64,000 nt of DNA from Bradyrhizobium embrapense (GCF_001189235.2 NZ_LFIP02000006.1:124001-188000); one strand, 5' to 3'. Shown: positions 16,817 to 26,738, counted from the stretch's first letter. A program made the numbers and translations. Notes: generated from the sequence alone by a model not told the origin.

Positions 16817-18781
16817 TCAGCGCTCATTTATCCAAATCCGCATTTCGCCTTCGCCGCGGTTAGCCCAGCTGAACCACGGAATGAATGTCAACCGCTGCGG
16901 TTCTAGCTGTCCAGGCACCTTGTCGTAGTGATAAAGTGCCGCTTCTTCGGATTGCGTGTGTTGCAGTCGCACTCCGTCAGCCTGCAGCAAAATCTTGCCC
17001 TTGAAGAGACCAGTTCCGTCGACAAGCGAAAACTGGCTGTCTGCATGAAGCCAAACGTTGTGTAACTCGGTCCCGTTGTCGACTTCCTCAAGGCAATAAA
17101 CTAACGGGCCACGCTCTATGGCCACCTTGCCGGCCAAATTGCGAACTTGCGGATAGCCGTAGACGCGACGCACTTGCATCGGCAGCAATAGTTTGACGCG
17201 ATCTCCCTGCCTCCATGTCCGGTGAATGTGCAAATAGCCATTTCGCGGCTCGCAATTGATACGTTCTCCGTTCAGGCTCGCCGTCGGCGCGCTGCACCAT
17301 TGTGGTAGGCGCAGAGCGAGCGTGTGAGAAATTGGCAGTGCGGATTCGACGGCGATCTCCACCTCGTCTTTCCAGGGATAGTCGCCGTTCACGAGCAGTC
17401 GCAGCTTAGCCCCGCCGACCGACATTTCCACCCTATTGCCGACGTAGAGATTTACATAGAGCGCATCGGCGCGGAGCGTATAGATATAATGACCAATCGA
17501 TGCGAAAAGCCGTGCGATGTTCGGTGGACAGCACGCGCAGCCAAACCAGGGCCTTCGCACCGGCGAGACATGATTATAAATGCCATTAGCCCTCAGCGTT
17601 TTGGGATGCATTTCGAGCGGGTTAACATAGAAATAATGACGACCGTCGAATGCGATACTGCCGAGAACGGTATTGTAGAGCGCGCGCTCCATCACGTCGG
17701 CATATTGACCATCCAGCTCCATCTCCAGCATACGACGCGCGAACATCATTAGGCCAATGGATGCGCAACTTTCCGCGTACGCGGTATCGTTCGGCAGATC
17801 GTAATCGCAGCTAAACGCTTCGCCCGCGCTTTGCGAGCCGATGGCTCCGGTGATATAGATCTGGCGCTGCACCATGTTTTGCCACAGCCGTAGGCAAGTC
17901 TGACGTTGCTGATCGTTCTGACGCAGACGCGCAAGATGCGCTACCCCAGTCATGAGGTATACAAAGCGAACCGCATGGCCGGTGGCAGTCCGCTGCTTGG
18001 AAAGTGGCAAATGCGCTTGGCTATATGCTTTGTTTTTTAACATCCAGGGCAGGCCGCCTGATTCGGTGGCACAGGATTGCCGGCGCTTCTCGTACTCAAT
18101 GTCGTAAAAATGTGGCTCCGAGCCGCGTTGCTCCACGAAAAAATGGGCTAGCGTGAGATATCGCTGCTCATGCGTCACTTCGTAGAGGCGCGTCAACGCA
18201 AGTTCAATTTCCGGGTGGCCATCGTAGCCATGTAGCTGATCGCGTTCCGGGCCGAAAACCGTGTCGACGTGGTCAGCAAGTCTGCAACCAACCTCGAGCA
18301 ATCGCCGTTTGCCAGTCGCCTGAAAGAAAGTGACACCCGCTTCAATCAAATGGCCGGCGCAGTAAAGCTCGTGGCACTCCGCTAGGTTGCTCCAGCGCTG
18401 CCGAGGCGCGTTCAGTATGAAATAGGTGTTAAGATAGCCATCGCCACATTGGGCGGCCGCAATCAATTCAATCAGCTCGTCGGCAGCCTTCTCCAGCTCT
18501 GGATTGGGTGCCTGGCATAGTGACCAAGCAACCGCCTCAAGCCATTTTGCGACGTCACTGTCCTGAAAAACCGTTCCATGGAACTCGCCTCTCGCATTTC
18601 CTGCGGCGATGCGGAAGTTCTCCACCGCGTGGCTCGGTATCGCCTCGGGATTGCGATCGTTCAGCACCTCCCATTGGTAGGGAATTGCCACTTCCCTTAC
18701 CAACTGCTGACATTTCCCAATCAGCGGATCCAAGACGTGTAGGTTGTGAAGATCGATTTCGGCCACATTCCGCTCACTCAT
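16817..18781 (-). CDS. GH127 beta-L-arabinofuranosidase
   Basis: A 654-residue glycoside hydrolase of family 127 (formerly DUF1680), the family's usual length. The enzyme removes L-arabinofuranose from arabinan side chains and from the hydroxyproline-linked arabino-oligosaccharides of extensins. Visible signatures are GDGYLNTYF near residue 115, DLPNDTAYAESCASIGLMMF with the catalytic-site glutamate (about 340), and WFGCACCPPNIARL with the zinc-binding cysteine cluster (about 425-430), which includes the nucleophilic cysteine of the family. The start at 18781 is supported by GGGAGGA eight bases upstream; a longer frame extends to 19072 but that leader is not protein-like. There is no signal peptide, so it probably acts in the cytoplasm on imported oligosaccharides. 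No sugar transporter sits beside it. Confidence 0.88.
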   Translation of the reverse strand: MSERNVAEIDLHNLHVLDPLIGKCQQLVREVAIPYQWEVLNDRNPEAIPSHAVENFRIAAGNARGEFHGTVFQDSDVAKWLEAVAWSLCQAPNPELEKAADELIELIAAAQCGDGYLNTYFILNAPRQRWSNLAECHELYCAGHLIEAGVTFFQATGKRRLLEVGCRLADHVDTVFGPERDQLHGYDGHPEIELALTRLYEVTHEQRYLTLAHFFVEQRGSEPHFYDIEYEKRRQSCATESGGLPWMLKNKAYSQAHLPLSKQRTATGHAVRFVYLMTGVAHLARLRQNDQQRQTCLRLWQNMVQRQIYITGAIGSQSAGEAFSCDYDLPNDTAYAESCASIGLMMFARRMLEMELDGQYADVMERALYNTVLGSIAFDGRHYFYVNPLEMHPKTLRANGIYNHVSPVRRPWFGCACCPPNIARLFASIGHYIYTLRADALYVNLYVGNRVEMSVGGAKLRLLVNGDYPWKDEVEIAVESALPISHTLALRLPQWCSAPTASLNGERINCEPRNGYLHIHRTWRQGDRVKLLLPMQVRRVYGYPQVRNLAGKVAIERGPLVYCLEEVDNGTELHNVWLHADSQFSLVDGTGLFKGKILLQADGVRLQHTQSEEAALYHYDKVPGQLEPQRLTFIPWFSWANRGEGEMRIWINER

Positions 18782-19565
18782 TTCGTTCCTCCCTGGTGGG
18801 TCGGAAGGACGCCTAGCAAGGCAAGCCAACTCACCATGATTGCGTTGCTGGGGTTGCGGCCCTGAGGTTTGCGGCTGCACAGTCCTATTCCCGAAGCGAG
18901 CGTTGCAGTGACAGAAATGGAGAGGGTTCTCCTGCGGCGTCGTACGACCAGACACGTGCGGGCAGCGGCTTGTTCGAGGAGCGGGCCAGCAATTCCCATG
19001 CCGAGAATGAGGGCTGTTCTTCTGGTCGATCCGATCTGCGGCTCTGCGATAAGCGTCCGTTGGTCCGCCCAACTAACCGGATTTACCAGTCGAGCTAAAT
19101 CCCGCATCGCTGCAGCGCTGGGTCGATCTGGTATACGAACCGATCGGCTGTCCCAGGGCAGATAATCGCCCACGACCCCGCCGGCCGCAGATACAGCCGG
19201 AACGCCCCTTTCGTCGCGACAAGCCGCCCGCACCTGATCCGAGGCCTTTCAATACGCTGCGCGGGAATGTCCGGTTACGAACAATCCTTTGATGACGCGT
19301 GGCAGGTGGGCGGACCGCAGGGCGCGTGAAACCCAAGTCGGATCGAATGGGCCGCCGCCGCGCAGGATTCAACGGAGACACTGGGGCGCTAATCCTAGGC
19401 AATCCCGACGGGTCGAAGCGCATGCTCCGTGAGCGTCACGAGAGGATCACCGGTTCCTGGGCTTGACCTGTGCGGAATGCTCTGGATAGCACGGTCGGGA
19501 TGATTGACGCCGCCGGCGCGCGATGATGGGTTGATCCCGGTTCGGAGCGGGCAACGGGGATCAGA
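18782..19565. other. No gene recognised
   Basis: Contains the promoter region of the arabinofuranosidase gene. I looked for tts box, nod box and sigma-54 motifs on the minus strand and found none. No credible reading frame. Confidence 0.4.
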
Positions 19566-20003
19566 ATGACCGGCGAGTCGCAGCTGCGCGAGAAGCTTCG
19601 GAAGATCGAGGCGTTGTTCGTGGGTGCCGGAACTGCTGGTGAGCGCCTTGCAGCGGAAGCCGCACTGCAGCGGGTGCGAGCCCGGGTCGAGGAACTTGCT
19701 CGCCACGATCCACCGATCGAACAGCAATTCTCACTTCCCGACCAGTGGTCTCGGCACTTGTTTCTGGCGCTTTGCCGCCGATGTGGGCTGCGGCCGTTTC
19801 GTTATCGCCGGCAGCGACGCAACACGGTGATGGTCCGTGCGTCACGGGGCTTCGTTGATCGGGTCCTGCTGCCGGAGTTCACAGAGCTTGAGGGTGCGCT
19901 ACAAGTGTATCTGCACGAGGTGACGCTGCGCGTGATCCGCGAAGAGATTTACGACGACGCCAGCGATGCGCAGGAAGTTTCCGACGCCTTGCCGTCGATC
20001 TGA
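19566..20003 (+). CDS. Conserved hypothetical protein
   Basis: A 145-residue soluble protein. The N-terminal 45 residues are helical and charged (LREKLRKIEALFVGAGTAGERLAAEAALQRV), followed by LPDQWSRHLFLALCRRCGLRPFRYRRQRRNTVMVRAS and a C-terminal helical stretch LPEFTELEGALQVYLHEVTLRVIREEIY. The first part resembles the KIxKLLxxAxxxxGtxxEaxaAxxkA pattern of DUF2786-type proteins. I recognise it as a protein that recurs in rhizobia but know of no function. It is a complete frame with coding-like composition, standing between decayed DNA and the IS66 element, and may be an IS-adjacent passenger. Confidence 0.6.
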   Translation: MTGESQLREKLRKIEALFVGAGTAGERLAAEAALQRVRARVEELARHDPPIEQQFSLPDQWSRHLFLALCRRCGLRPFRYRRQRRNTVMVRASRGFVDRVLLPEFTELEGALQVYLHEVTLRVIREEIYDDASDAQEVSDALPSI

Positions 20004-20045
20004 TCAAGCGGCGATCTTTGCCTCGGAACCGTCGCACGCAGCTTT

Positions 20046-20649
20046 CTAATGCCACGGCAACAGCGTGTTCAGCTGATTTATTTTGGTGCGTCCGGAGACG
20101 ATGCGCTCGAGAACGTCACTAAGATAGTGCCGCGAGTCGATGTCGTGAAGTTTTGCCGTGTTGATGAGCGACGCGAGAATGGCCCATGTCTCGTCGGCGC
20201 CTTCACTACCGGCGAACAGATAGTTTTTCTTTCCCAATCCGATCGGCTTGATGCTGCGCTCGACCGTATTGCTGTCAATCTCGATGCGCCCATCATCGAT
20301 GAATCGCGTCAGGCCTTCCCAATGCTTGAGGGCGTAGCGGATCGCCCTGCCAAGGGCCGATTTCTTCGAGACTTCCAGCAGTTGCACTTCGAACCAGGGC
20401 TTGAAGTCCTCGATCAGCGGCCTGGTGTCGGATTGTCGCACCGCAACTCGTTGCGTCGCCGGCAAACCGCGAATGCGATCCTCAGCGGCGTAGAACATCG
20501 CGATCCGCTGCAGCGCTTCCGCAGCAATCGCGACTTCGTCGCGACGTGAACGCCCCAGAACTTCCGCCGCGCATGCGCGAAGCAGAACGCCAGCTGCATC
20601 AGACGGCTGCCGTCTTGATCGGGCCCTTGTAGGCCGCATAGCCGATGGA
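20046..20649 (-). pseudogene. IS66 transposase, C-terminal part
   Basis: Continues the interrupted transposase on the far side of the inserted element: GYAAYKGP, then in another frame LMQLAFCFAHARRKF, RAIRYALKHWEGLTRFIDDGRIEIDSNTVERSIKPIGLG and the C-terminal GRTKINQLNTLLPWH. The catalytic glutamate is in IEIDSNTVERSI. At least one frameshift lies near 20560. Confidence 0.85.
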
Positions 20650-22012
20650 GTGGACGCCCCCCGACGGCATCGATTGTGCCAAGATGTGGGTGTTTGAACC
20701 CGGTAAGGAGGACGTCCGTGGGCGAGGTTAGCATCTTTGGTTTGGATTTGGCTAAGAACGTGTTCCACGTCCACGGAGTTGCTCAGGATGGGAGGACCGT
20801 TCTGCGTAAGCAACTCCACCGTGGCAGATTGCCTGAGTTTTCGCGGAGTTGCCGAGGTGTGTGGTCGCGATGGAGGCCTGCGCCAGCGCCCATTATTGGG
20901 GACGGGAGATCGGTAAGTTCGGCCACGATATCCGGTTGATCCATCCCTCGTACGTGAAGCCCTTCGTTAAGCGTCAGAAGAACGATGCAGCGGATGCCGA
21001 AGCGATCGCCGAAGCCGCGTCTCGACCAACGATGCACTTTGTCGGCATCAAGAGCCCGAGAAGCAAGCTTCTTCCATGGCGTTCAAGGTTCGTGATCTCT
21101 TGGTTCGACAGCGTACACAGGCGATTAATGCCTTGCGCGGGCATCTTGCGGAATACGGGTCGATCGTGGCTCAGGGCGTGAGACATATCCCCCGACTGGC
21201 TGAGCTCCTGGCACCATATCCGGACCTGCCTGATCTAGCCCGCAGCCTTTGCCAGAATCTCTTGACGCATGTGAAATCCCTGTCGGAGCAGAGAGCAGAG
21301 CTGGAGGAGGGACTGCGGGTGCGCGCGAGACAGGACGAAGTTGCCTCTCGTTTAATGACCATTCCGGGAATCGGCGCAATCTGCGCTACAGCGACAGAGG
21401 CCTTGGCGCCGTCGGCGGAGGCCTTTTCTAAGGGACGAGATTTTGCGGCCTGGGTTGGTCTCACGCCCAAACAGACTTCCTCTGGAGGTAAGGATAGGCT
21501 CGGCAAGATCTCCAGGATGGGCCGGCAAGATCTCCGGCGCCTCCTTGTGCTTGGTGCGACCGCCGTTGTGCGATGGGCAAGACGCTATGGATCACCAGCA
21601 GGATCACGGCTGGCGAGAATGCTCTCGAAGAAGCCACCAAAGCTGATCGCGGTCGCTCTAGCGAACAAAATGGCGCGTATCGCCTGGGCCTTGATGATCC
21701 GCGGTGGCGCTTACCAGGCTCCAGCGTCTGGCGCTGCTTAACGCAAGGCCAGAAGCCGAGAGACGTCGGGAATGTGGTAAGGTCTAACGGCGGGTTATGG
21801 GCAATCGGTCAGGGACTGGGATTGGACGAATCAACTGAATCAACAGGTCGATGAGTGCCAGCGAGCACGCGTAGCCGAATTGGATCCAATCCACGCATTC
21901 CATAAGGGCCCGCGACGTGTCGAGGTCGCATTACGATGCCGGACACACGTCAGCACCCAACCACATGCCTATTCCGAAGTTATATTTTGCTTGCATTCAC
22001 TGGGGCGTCCAC
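20650..22012 (+). mobile_element. IS110/IS1111-type element nested in IS66
   Basis: The boundaries are set by a perfect 11-base inverted repeat, GTGGACGCCCC at 20650-20660 and GGGGCGTCCAC at 22002-22012, sitting exactly where IS66 coding sequence stops and resumes. The repeat, the single long transposase gene and the absence of an obvious target duplication fit the IS1111 branch of the IS110 family. The transposase inside is frameshifted. Confidence 0.75.
20718..21741 (+). pseudogene. IS110/IS1111-type transposase, two frameshifts
   Basis: Starts at GTG 20718 after AAGGAGGA with SIFGLDLAKNVFHVHGV (first catalytic aspartate). Around 20840 the sense passes to the next frame, VVAMEACASAHYWGREIG with the catalytic glutamate and KNDAADAEAIAEAA. 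Near 21070 it passes to a third frame, AFKVRDLLVRQRTQAINALRGHLAEYG, which then runs intact to the stop through RLMTIPGIGAICATA, FAAWVGLTPKQTSSGGKDRLG and the C-terminal KMARIAWALM. Single-base losses at two places explain both breaks. Confidence 0.85.
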
Positions 22013-23002
22013 ACACATCGACCTGCAGGATGCCGCGGTACTCCCCGAACAGCCGCTTGGCGCGGATCGCCTTGCGATCCTCGGCGAACACGTAGATCAC
22101 CGCCGGCGGCTCCGGGCCGCCCCGTGGGCGGTCATCGGTGGCGATCGCCCAGAACTGGCAGACTTTGGTCCTGCCACGACCGGGATCGAGGACTGGCAGC
22201 GGCGTCTCGTCGGCAAACGGCCGCGGGTAGGACATCACCGCGTGGTGCAACAGCGCGTGAAGCGGCTTCAGCCGCCAGGCGAGGCGGCCCATCCACAAGG
22301 CCAGTGTTTGCGGATCGAGCGTGATGCCTTGGGCGGCAAACATCTGTTCCTGGCGATACAGCGGCAGCTAGTAGCCATATTTCATACCGCGACGCGGGCC
22401 AGCAAGGCTTCCGTCATCATTCCACCGTCGATCGCCTGGGCCGACGCGGGTGCCTGTACCACACCCTGGCGGCAGCCCCGGCAGCCGTGCCGCGGAAGCA
22501 CGATGCGCTTGATCCGGTACTGCATCGGACTGACGTCGAAGGCTTCCTTGACGGTCTCGGCGATCTTGTGCAGCTGCTCGCCGCAGCAGGGGCAGCTGTG
22601 GCTCTCGATATCGACCACGACATCGATGCGCGGCAAATGCTCCGGAAGCTTCCCGCGGTTGCGTCGCGCCGGTCGCTTTCCACGGCCCTCTGCTCCGTCA
22701 GGCAGCCTGACTCCGATCACATCGTCGTTGGCGGCGGCACGAGCCGCCTGTGCGCTGATGGTGTAGAGAGACAGCTGTCCGATATCCAGTGTCTTGGAGC
22801 GCGCACCGAAGATCGCGCGCTTGCACTGGGACAGGATCATCAGGAGCTTGTCGTTCTCCTGGATCGCAGCGTGCCGGTGAGCGATCGCTGCATCACGCTC
22901 GGTCGCCAGCGTGCTGCATTCCTCCGACAACGCCGCAAGCCGTGACGATAGCGCCATCACGGTTTGTCGGAGCATTGCTGGATCGGAAGGCAAATCACTC
23001 AT
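21969..23002 (-). pseudogene. IS66 transposase, N-terminal and middle parts
   Basis: From ATG 23002 the protein reads as an IS66 leucine-zipper start (LSSRLAALSEECSTLATERDAA), then ILSQCKRAIFGARSK, a zinc-binding CPCCGEQLHKIAE and CRGCRQGVV. The frame changes near 22360 and continues GITLDPQTLALWMGRLAWRL, FADETPLPVLDPGRGRTKV (with the first catalytic aspartate) and GILQVD, where the inserted IS110-type element cuts it. Confidence 0.85.
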
Positions 23003-23331
23003 GCAGAGTAATCTACAACAACTCCGCATGAGTGACGAACGCCTCTTGGTAATGATCAACCAGCTCGTACCGGCTGATCCACAGGTCGCATCGGCACACG
23101 CTTTCAGTCCGAGCCATCGCCGACCCTTCGCGTCTGCACGAATTGCTGCGCTGGGAATGGAAGCTCCCGCGGCAAGCCGACGAGCCCACCGATCAGCAAG
23201 CTGCCTAACCTTCAAGCAGCGATATCATAACGCTACCCGGGTTCGATCCTAGGTCTTGATCGTAAGCCGCAGATGTCGGCTGGTCTGCGCTCCTAGCGCC
23301 ACCTCGTTCATGGATTGGTGGAGATCTCGCA

Positions 23332-24132
23332 TCACATAAAGTCTCCATCAGAGTCGGACGCTGACGAAGATTCAGGATCGCTGGCGTATTTGGAGAGATA
23401 CGTCGAATGCTGGGTATCACGCCGCCATTCACCATCCCTGCGGCTCCAGGGTCCGGACCGGGTTGGGTCAAGTACCATATCGTCTCGGTCCACATGGACA
23501 AAACCCATTTGTTCTGCACGGGTTCTCGCTTCGTCATTCGCAGGACGCCAGTTCACCAGAGGCCGTTCGCCGTCTTGCTGAAGTTGATGCTCGAGCAGAA
23601 TATCGCCGGCGTTCGAAACGAGCGGATGAGCAACCTGGAAATCCACGATGGACGTGACGTCAGTTCGACCGGGAAACTGTTCTCGCCAGCCTTGGCTGTT
23701 GAAGTCAGTCATAGGAAATCCGCCTTCCGTTCTTTGGAGACCGACGCTCCTATTTCCGAGTTGGTAGCTGTAATATCGGGCGGCGTCCGAATCTCTTCGG
23801 ATGCCATACTCACTAGCGACGTGCGCCGTGCGCCTAGCCCTTTCGGATACAAATTCTGAGTATTCCTGGGGATTGTTGGCGATATGATTGATCTCATCGC
23901 CATGAAAAGTCCTCACCTCTCGCCGGAATCTCTCTTGGTTGATCTCGATAACAGGACGTCTTGGACTGTTGTAATAACTTGGACCCGAGGATGAGCCGGC
24001 GTCGGAATCCTGCAATCGCATTCTAGAGAATGCGTCCGCGAAGTCGGCGGCATTCCCGTGCTCCGGTGAGCTTGCGCGATGATATTCATCATCGGATGGA
24101 ACATCCGACCAATTGTTAATTCGACCGTACAT
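23332..24132 (-). CDS. nopP: Type III secretion effector NopP
   Basis: A 266-residue protein beginning MYGRINNWSDVPSDDEYHR and rich in serine at both ends, as expected for a type III secretion signal and effector. The central part, NNPQEYSEFVSERARRTAHVASEYG, DAARYYSYQLGNRSVGLQRTEGGF, REQFPGRTDVTSIVDFQVAHPLV and AGDILLEHQLQQDGERPLVNWRPAN, is the block I recognise as NopP. NopP of rhizobia is injected into legume cells, is phosphorylated by plant kinases and determines host range; in soybean certain variants trigger Rj2-dependent incompatibility. The ATG at 24132 is preceded by AGGAG nine bases away; an upstream ATG (24141) lies too close to that site. A tts box lies 61 bases upstream. A second, ruined copy is at 14323-14877. 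Confidence 0.85.
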   Translation of the reverse strand: MYGRINNWSDVPSDDEYHRASSPEHGNAADFADAFSRMRLQDSDAGSSSGPSYYNSPRRPVIEINQERFRREVRTFHGDEINHIANNPQEYSEFVSERARRTAHVASEYGIRRDSDAARYYSYQLGNRSVGLQRTEGGFPMTDFNSQGWREQFPGRTDVTSIVDFQVAHPLVSNAGDILLEHQLQQDGERPLVNWRPANDEARTRAEQMGFVHVDRDDMVLDPTRSGPWSRRDGEWRRDTQHSTYLSKYASDPESSSASDSDGDFM

Positions 24133-24192
24133 GACGACCACACTCCTATGGATGTTGCATTGTGTTCAGGTCGTTAGACCTGACTCCGCTGA

Positions 24193-24222
24193 TAATCAGC
24201 TTAGCTGTCCGTAAGCTGACGC
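24193..24222 (-). promoter_or_regulatory. tts box (TtsI-binding site) of nopP
   Basis: Read on the minus strand the site begins GTCAGCTTACGGACAGCT and continues AAGCTGATTATC. It matches the rhizobial tts box pattern GTCAGCTTnTCGnAAGCT with two deviations in the centre. TtsI, itself induced by NodD and flavonoids, binds such boxes to switch on type III secretion and effector genes. Position and direction fit nopP. Confidence 0.8.
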
Positions 24223-24455
24223 GGGCAAATAAAGGGAGAACTAAATTCGGTGAAACGATAGGGCGAGGCGCGCAGTCAGGCGCCGCGCTCACCGGGGCGT
24301 CTTCATAAGTGTCGTCCGTGAAGAAGTGTCCAAGCCGTTGAGTGAGAGTCGGTTTTCGTCCCCGCTGCGATACGAGATTGCAAGCTTTTCACGGCGGAAG
24401 GCCGGAAAGCCCGCAGAATAGCCAGCCGTGATTCGTTCGTAGCGGAGGCGCGCGA

Positions 24456-24578
24456 TGCGCCCGAAGAAGCCGGAAACGACGGGGGAAGGCGACCTGCTTC
24501 GCACCAGGTTCGATCGGATCATCCCCCTGAAGCAGGAGCAAGGGTTTGCTCGTTGCTTTCTTGAGGCGTTTCCGTGAT
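24456..24578 (+). pseudogene. N-terminal remnant of an IS5/IS1182-type transposase
   Basis: A 40-codon frame, MRPKKPETTGEGDLLRTRFDRII then PLKQEQ, has the start I associate with transposases of this group common in Bradyrhizobium. After about residue 28 it leaves the family pattern and stops. It is therefore a stump of an element whose remainder was deleted. Confidence 0.45.
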
Positions 24579-24911
24579 CAGGATCTTTTCGATGCGGTGC
24601 GGCTTGGCTTGGCATGAAACGCGACCTTCGGCAAGGGCGCGAGGATACCGAGCATCGGTTCTGAATCGGCTTCAGGCTGATTTGGCCCTGTAGGAAGGGG
24701 GGGCAGGTCCCCATCAGCGTTAGTCAGGGGTTACGATGATGACCCAAACAAGATTGAATCTGCTCGTCCAGCTAATCGGTCTATGATTTGAAACTTCGGA
24801 TGCAACTATATCGATAACCTGTCCGGCTCCGTCATCCAAAACCAACGCAACGGAACGCAAACCCAACAGCCCGATGCCGAGGCGGGAGGCTCCGACATGA
24901 CCACCGCGGCT
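24579..24911. other. No gene recognised
   Basis: Lies downstream of nodM. No frame with family features and no strong terminator-like hairpin seen. Confidence 0.4.
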
Positions 24912-26738
24912 TCATTCGACAGTTACCGATTTGGCAAGATTACGTGGCTGATCTACGTCCGCGCCTCTTACGAGGGCGGCATGGTAAGCCAAGAGCTGAA
25001 GCGGAATGGCATAGACCATCGGCGCAAAGTTTGCGACCATCTCCGGCAGCACAATGGTCATGAGTGTGTCTAGCGTCGCTTCCAAAGCGCCCTTCGCATC
25101 GGTGATCAGAACGATCTTGCCGCCGCGAGCTGCAACTTCTTGCATATTCGATACGGTCTTCTCGAAGAGCTCGTCGTAAGGCGCAATCATCACCACAGGC
25201 ACGGCCTCATCGATCAAGGCGATCGGTCCGTGCTTGAGCTCGCCGGCGGCATAACCTTCTGAGTGAATATAGGAAATTTCCTTCAACTTGAGTGCGCCCT
25301 CCAACGCCAGGGGGGCCGACGTGCCACGGCCGAGATAGAGCACGTCCCTCGAGTTGGCGATGTCGCCCGCGAGCTTTTCGATCTGCGGCTCAATCAACAG
25401 CGCCGCAGCAATCAACCGCGGCACTTCGATGAGCTCGCGCACGAGATTCGATTCATGGATCTCTAACAGCTTACCGCGCTCTTTTCCTGCTGCGACGGCA
25501 AGCACCGCCAATACCATCAGCTGGCAGATGAATGCCTTCGTAGAAGCGACGCCGATTTCTGGCCCCGCCAGCGTCGGCAGCACGGATTCGCTTTCGCGCG
25601 CAATCGTCGACGTAGAGACGTTAACCACAGATATCGTGTGCAGGCCTTGGCTCTTGGCGTATCGCAGCGCAGCTAGTGTGTCAGCGGTTTCGCCGGACTG
25701 CGAGATGACGATCGCAAGATCGCCCTGACGCAAAGGCGCCTCCCTGTAGCGGAACTCAGAGGCTACATCTATCTCGACAGGCAAGCGAGCCAACCGCTCG
25801 AACCAGTATTTGGCGATGTGACCGGCATAGTTTGCCGTTCCGCACGCGGTAATCGAGATACGCTGAATGGAGCTAAAATTGAACGGCAATGTGAGCGGCA
25901 GGGCTACGCGCTCGCCTGACCTATCAAGATAATGCGCCAGTGTTTTGCAGGCCACTGTCGGCTGCTCGTGGATTTCCTTGGCCATGAAATGGCGATAGTT
26001 CTCTTTATCCACAAGGAGTGACGATACGCCAGGCTTTGATGTCTCCCGCTGGACGACGGAGCCGTCTGCGCCATAGATCACGCAGATCGCGCGGGTAAGC
26101 ACAGCCCAGTCGCCGTCTTCAAGATAGGTAATGGTGTCGGTCAACGGCGCGAGCGCGATCGCGTCCGATCCCAGGTACACTTCGCCGTTGCCATGTCCGA
26201 TCGCGAGGGGCGATCCTTTGCGCGTACCGATCAAAAGGTCGTCGTGGCCCTTGAAGAGGAATGCAAGCGCGAAGGCTCCGCGCAGCCGCGGGAGCGAGGC
26301 TTGTACTGCATCCTGCGGCGAGTAGCCATTCTTAAGATAAGATTCGACGAGATGCGCCACCACCTCCGTGTCCGTCTCTGAGCGGAAGTTGGCCCCATCC
26401 CTCTCCAGCTCGGCTCGCAACTCGCGGAAGTTTTCAATGATCCCGTTATGAACGACCGCGACATTTTCCGTCGCATGCGGATGAGCATTGCTCTCGGTCG
26501 GTTTTCCATGAGTAGCCCAGCGGGTATGACCTATACCGGCATGACCCTCGGGCGGACAATAGCGCAGCCGCTCCTCAAGGTTTCTCAGCTTACCTTCAGC
26601 CCGCCGGAGCTTGATATGTAGCCCTTCGAGCGTCGCAAGGCCTGCGGAGTCGTAGCCACGATATTCCAATCGCTTGAGCGAAGCGACCAACTGCCCGACG
26701 ACCGGACCACGCCCCAAGATGCCGACAATTCCACACAT
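24912..26738 (-). CDS. nodM: Glucosamine-fructose-6-phosphate aminotransferase (NodM/GlmS)
   Basis: A 608-residue enzyme, the same length as E. coli GlmS. It converts fructose-6-phosphate and glutamine to glucosamine-6-phosphate, the precursor of the N-acetylglucosamine backbone of peptidoglycan and of Nod factors. The N-terminal glutaminase starts MCGIVGILGRG, with Cys2 as nucleophile after methionine removal, and has RWATHGKPTESNAHPH and NGIIENF. Two SIS isomerase domains follow (about 285-420 and 455-590), with SQSGETADTLAAL and GRGTSAPLALEGALKLKEISY, ending in DQPRNLAKSVTVE. In a symbiosis island such a copy is normally NodM, a second enzyme boosting precursor supply for Nod factors. Its position divergent from noeL-nolK, which make another Nod-factor precursor, supports that. 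The choice of NodM over housekeeping GlmS is from context. Confidence 0.9.
   Translation of the reverse strand: MCGIVGILGRGPVVGQLVASLKRLEYRGYDSAGLATLEGLHIKLRRAEGKLRNLEERLRYCPPEGHAGIGHTRWATHGKPTESNAHPHATENVAVVHNGIIENFRELRAELERDGANFRSETDTEVVAHLVESYLKNGYSPQDAVQASLPRLRGAFALAFLFKGHDDLLIGTRKGSPLAIGHGNGEVYLGSDAIALAPLTDTITYLEDGDWAVLTRAICVIYGADGSVVQRETSKPGVSSLLVDKENYRHFMAKEIHEQPTVACKTLAHYLDRSGERVALPLTLPFNFSSIQRISITACGTANYAGHIAKYWFERLARLPVEIDVASEFRYREAPLRQGDLAIVISQSGETADTLAALRYAKSQGLHTISVVNVSTSTIARESESVLPTLAGPEIGVASTKAFICQLMVLAVLAVAAGKERGKLLEIHESNLVRELIEVPRLIAAALLIEPQIEKLAGDIANSRDVLYLGRGTSAPLALEGALKLKEISYIHSEGYAAGELKHGPIALIDEAVPVVMIAPYDELFEKTVSNMQEVAARGGKIVLITDAKGALEATLDTLMTIVLPEMVANFAPMVYAIPLQLLAYHAALVRGADVDQPRNLAKSVTVE

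Larger units (their letters stand above)
20046..23002 (-). mobile_element. IS66-family element interrupted by an IS110-type element
   Basis: The minus strand encodes all main segments of an IS66 transposase (TnpC), from ATG 23002 to the stop at 20046, but split. The missing stretch between LQVD (about 22020) and GYAAYKGP (about 20645) is occupied by a separate 1363-base element. The upstream helper genes tnpA and tnpB that IS66 elements need are not recognisable, so this is a partial copy. The terminal repeats were not identified. Confidence 0.8.
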
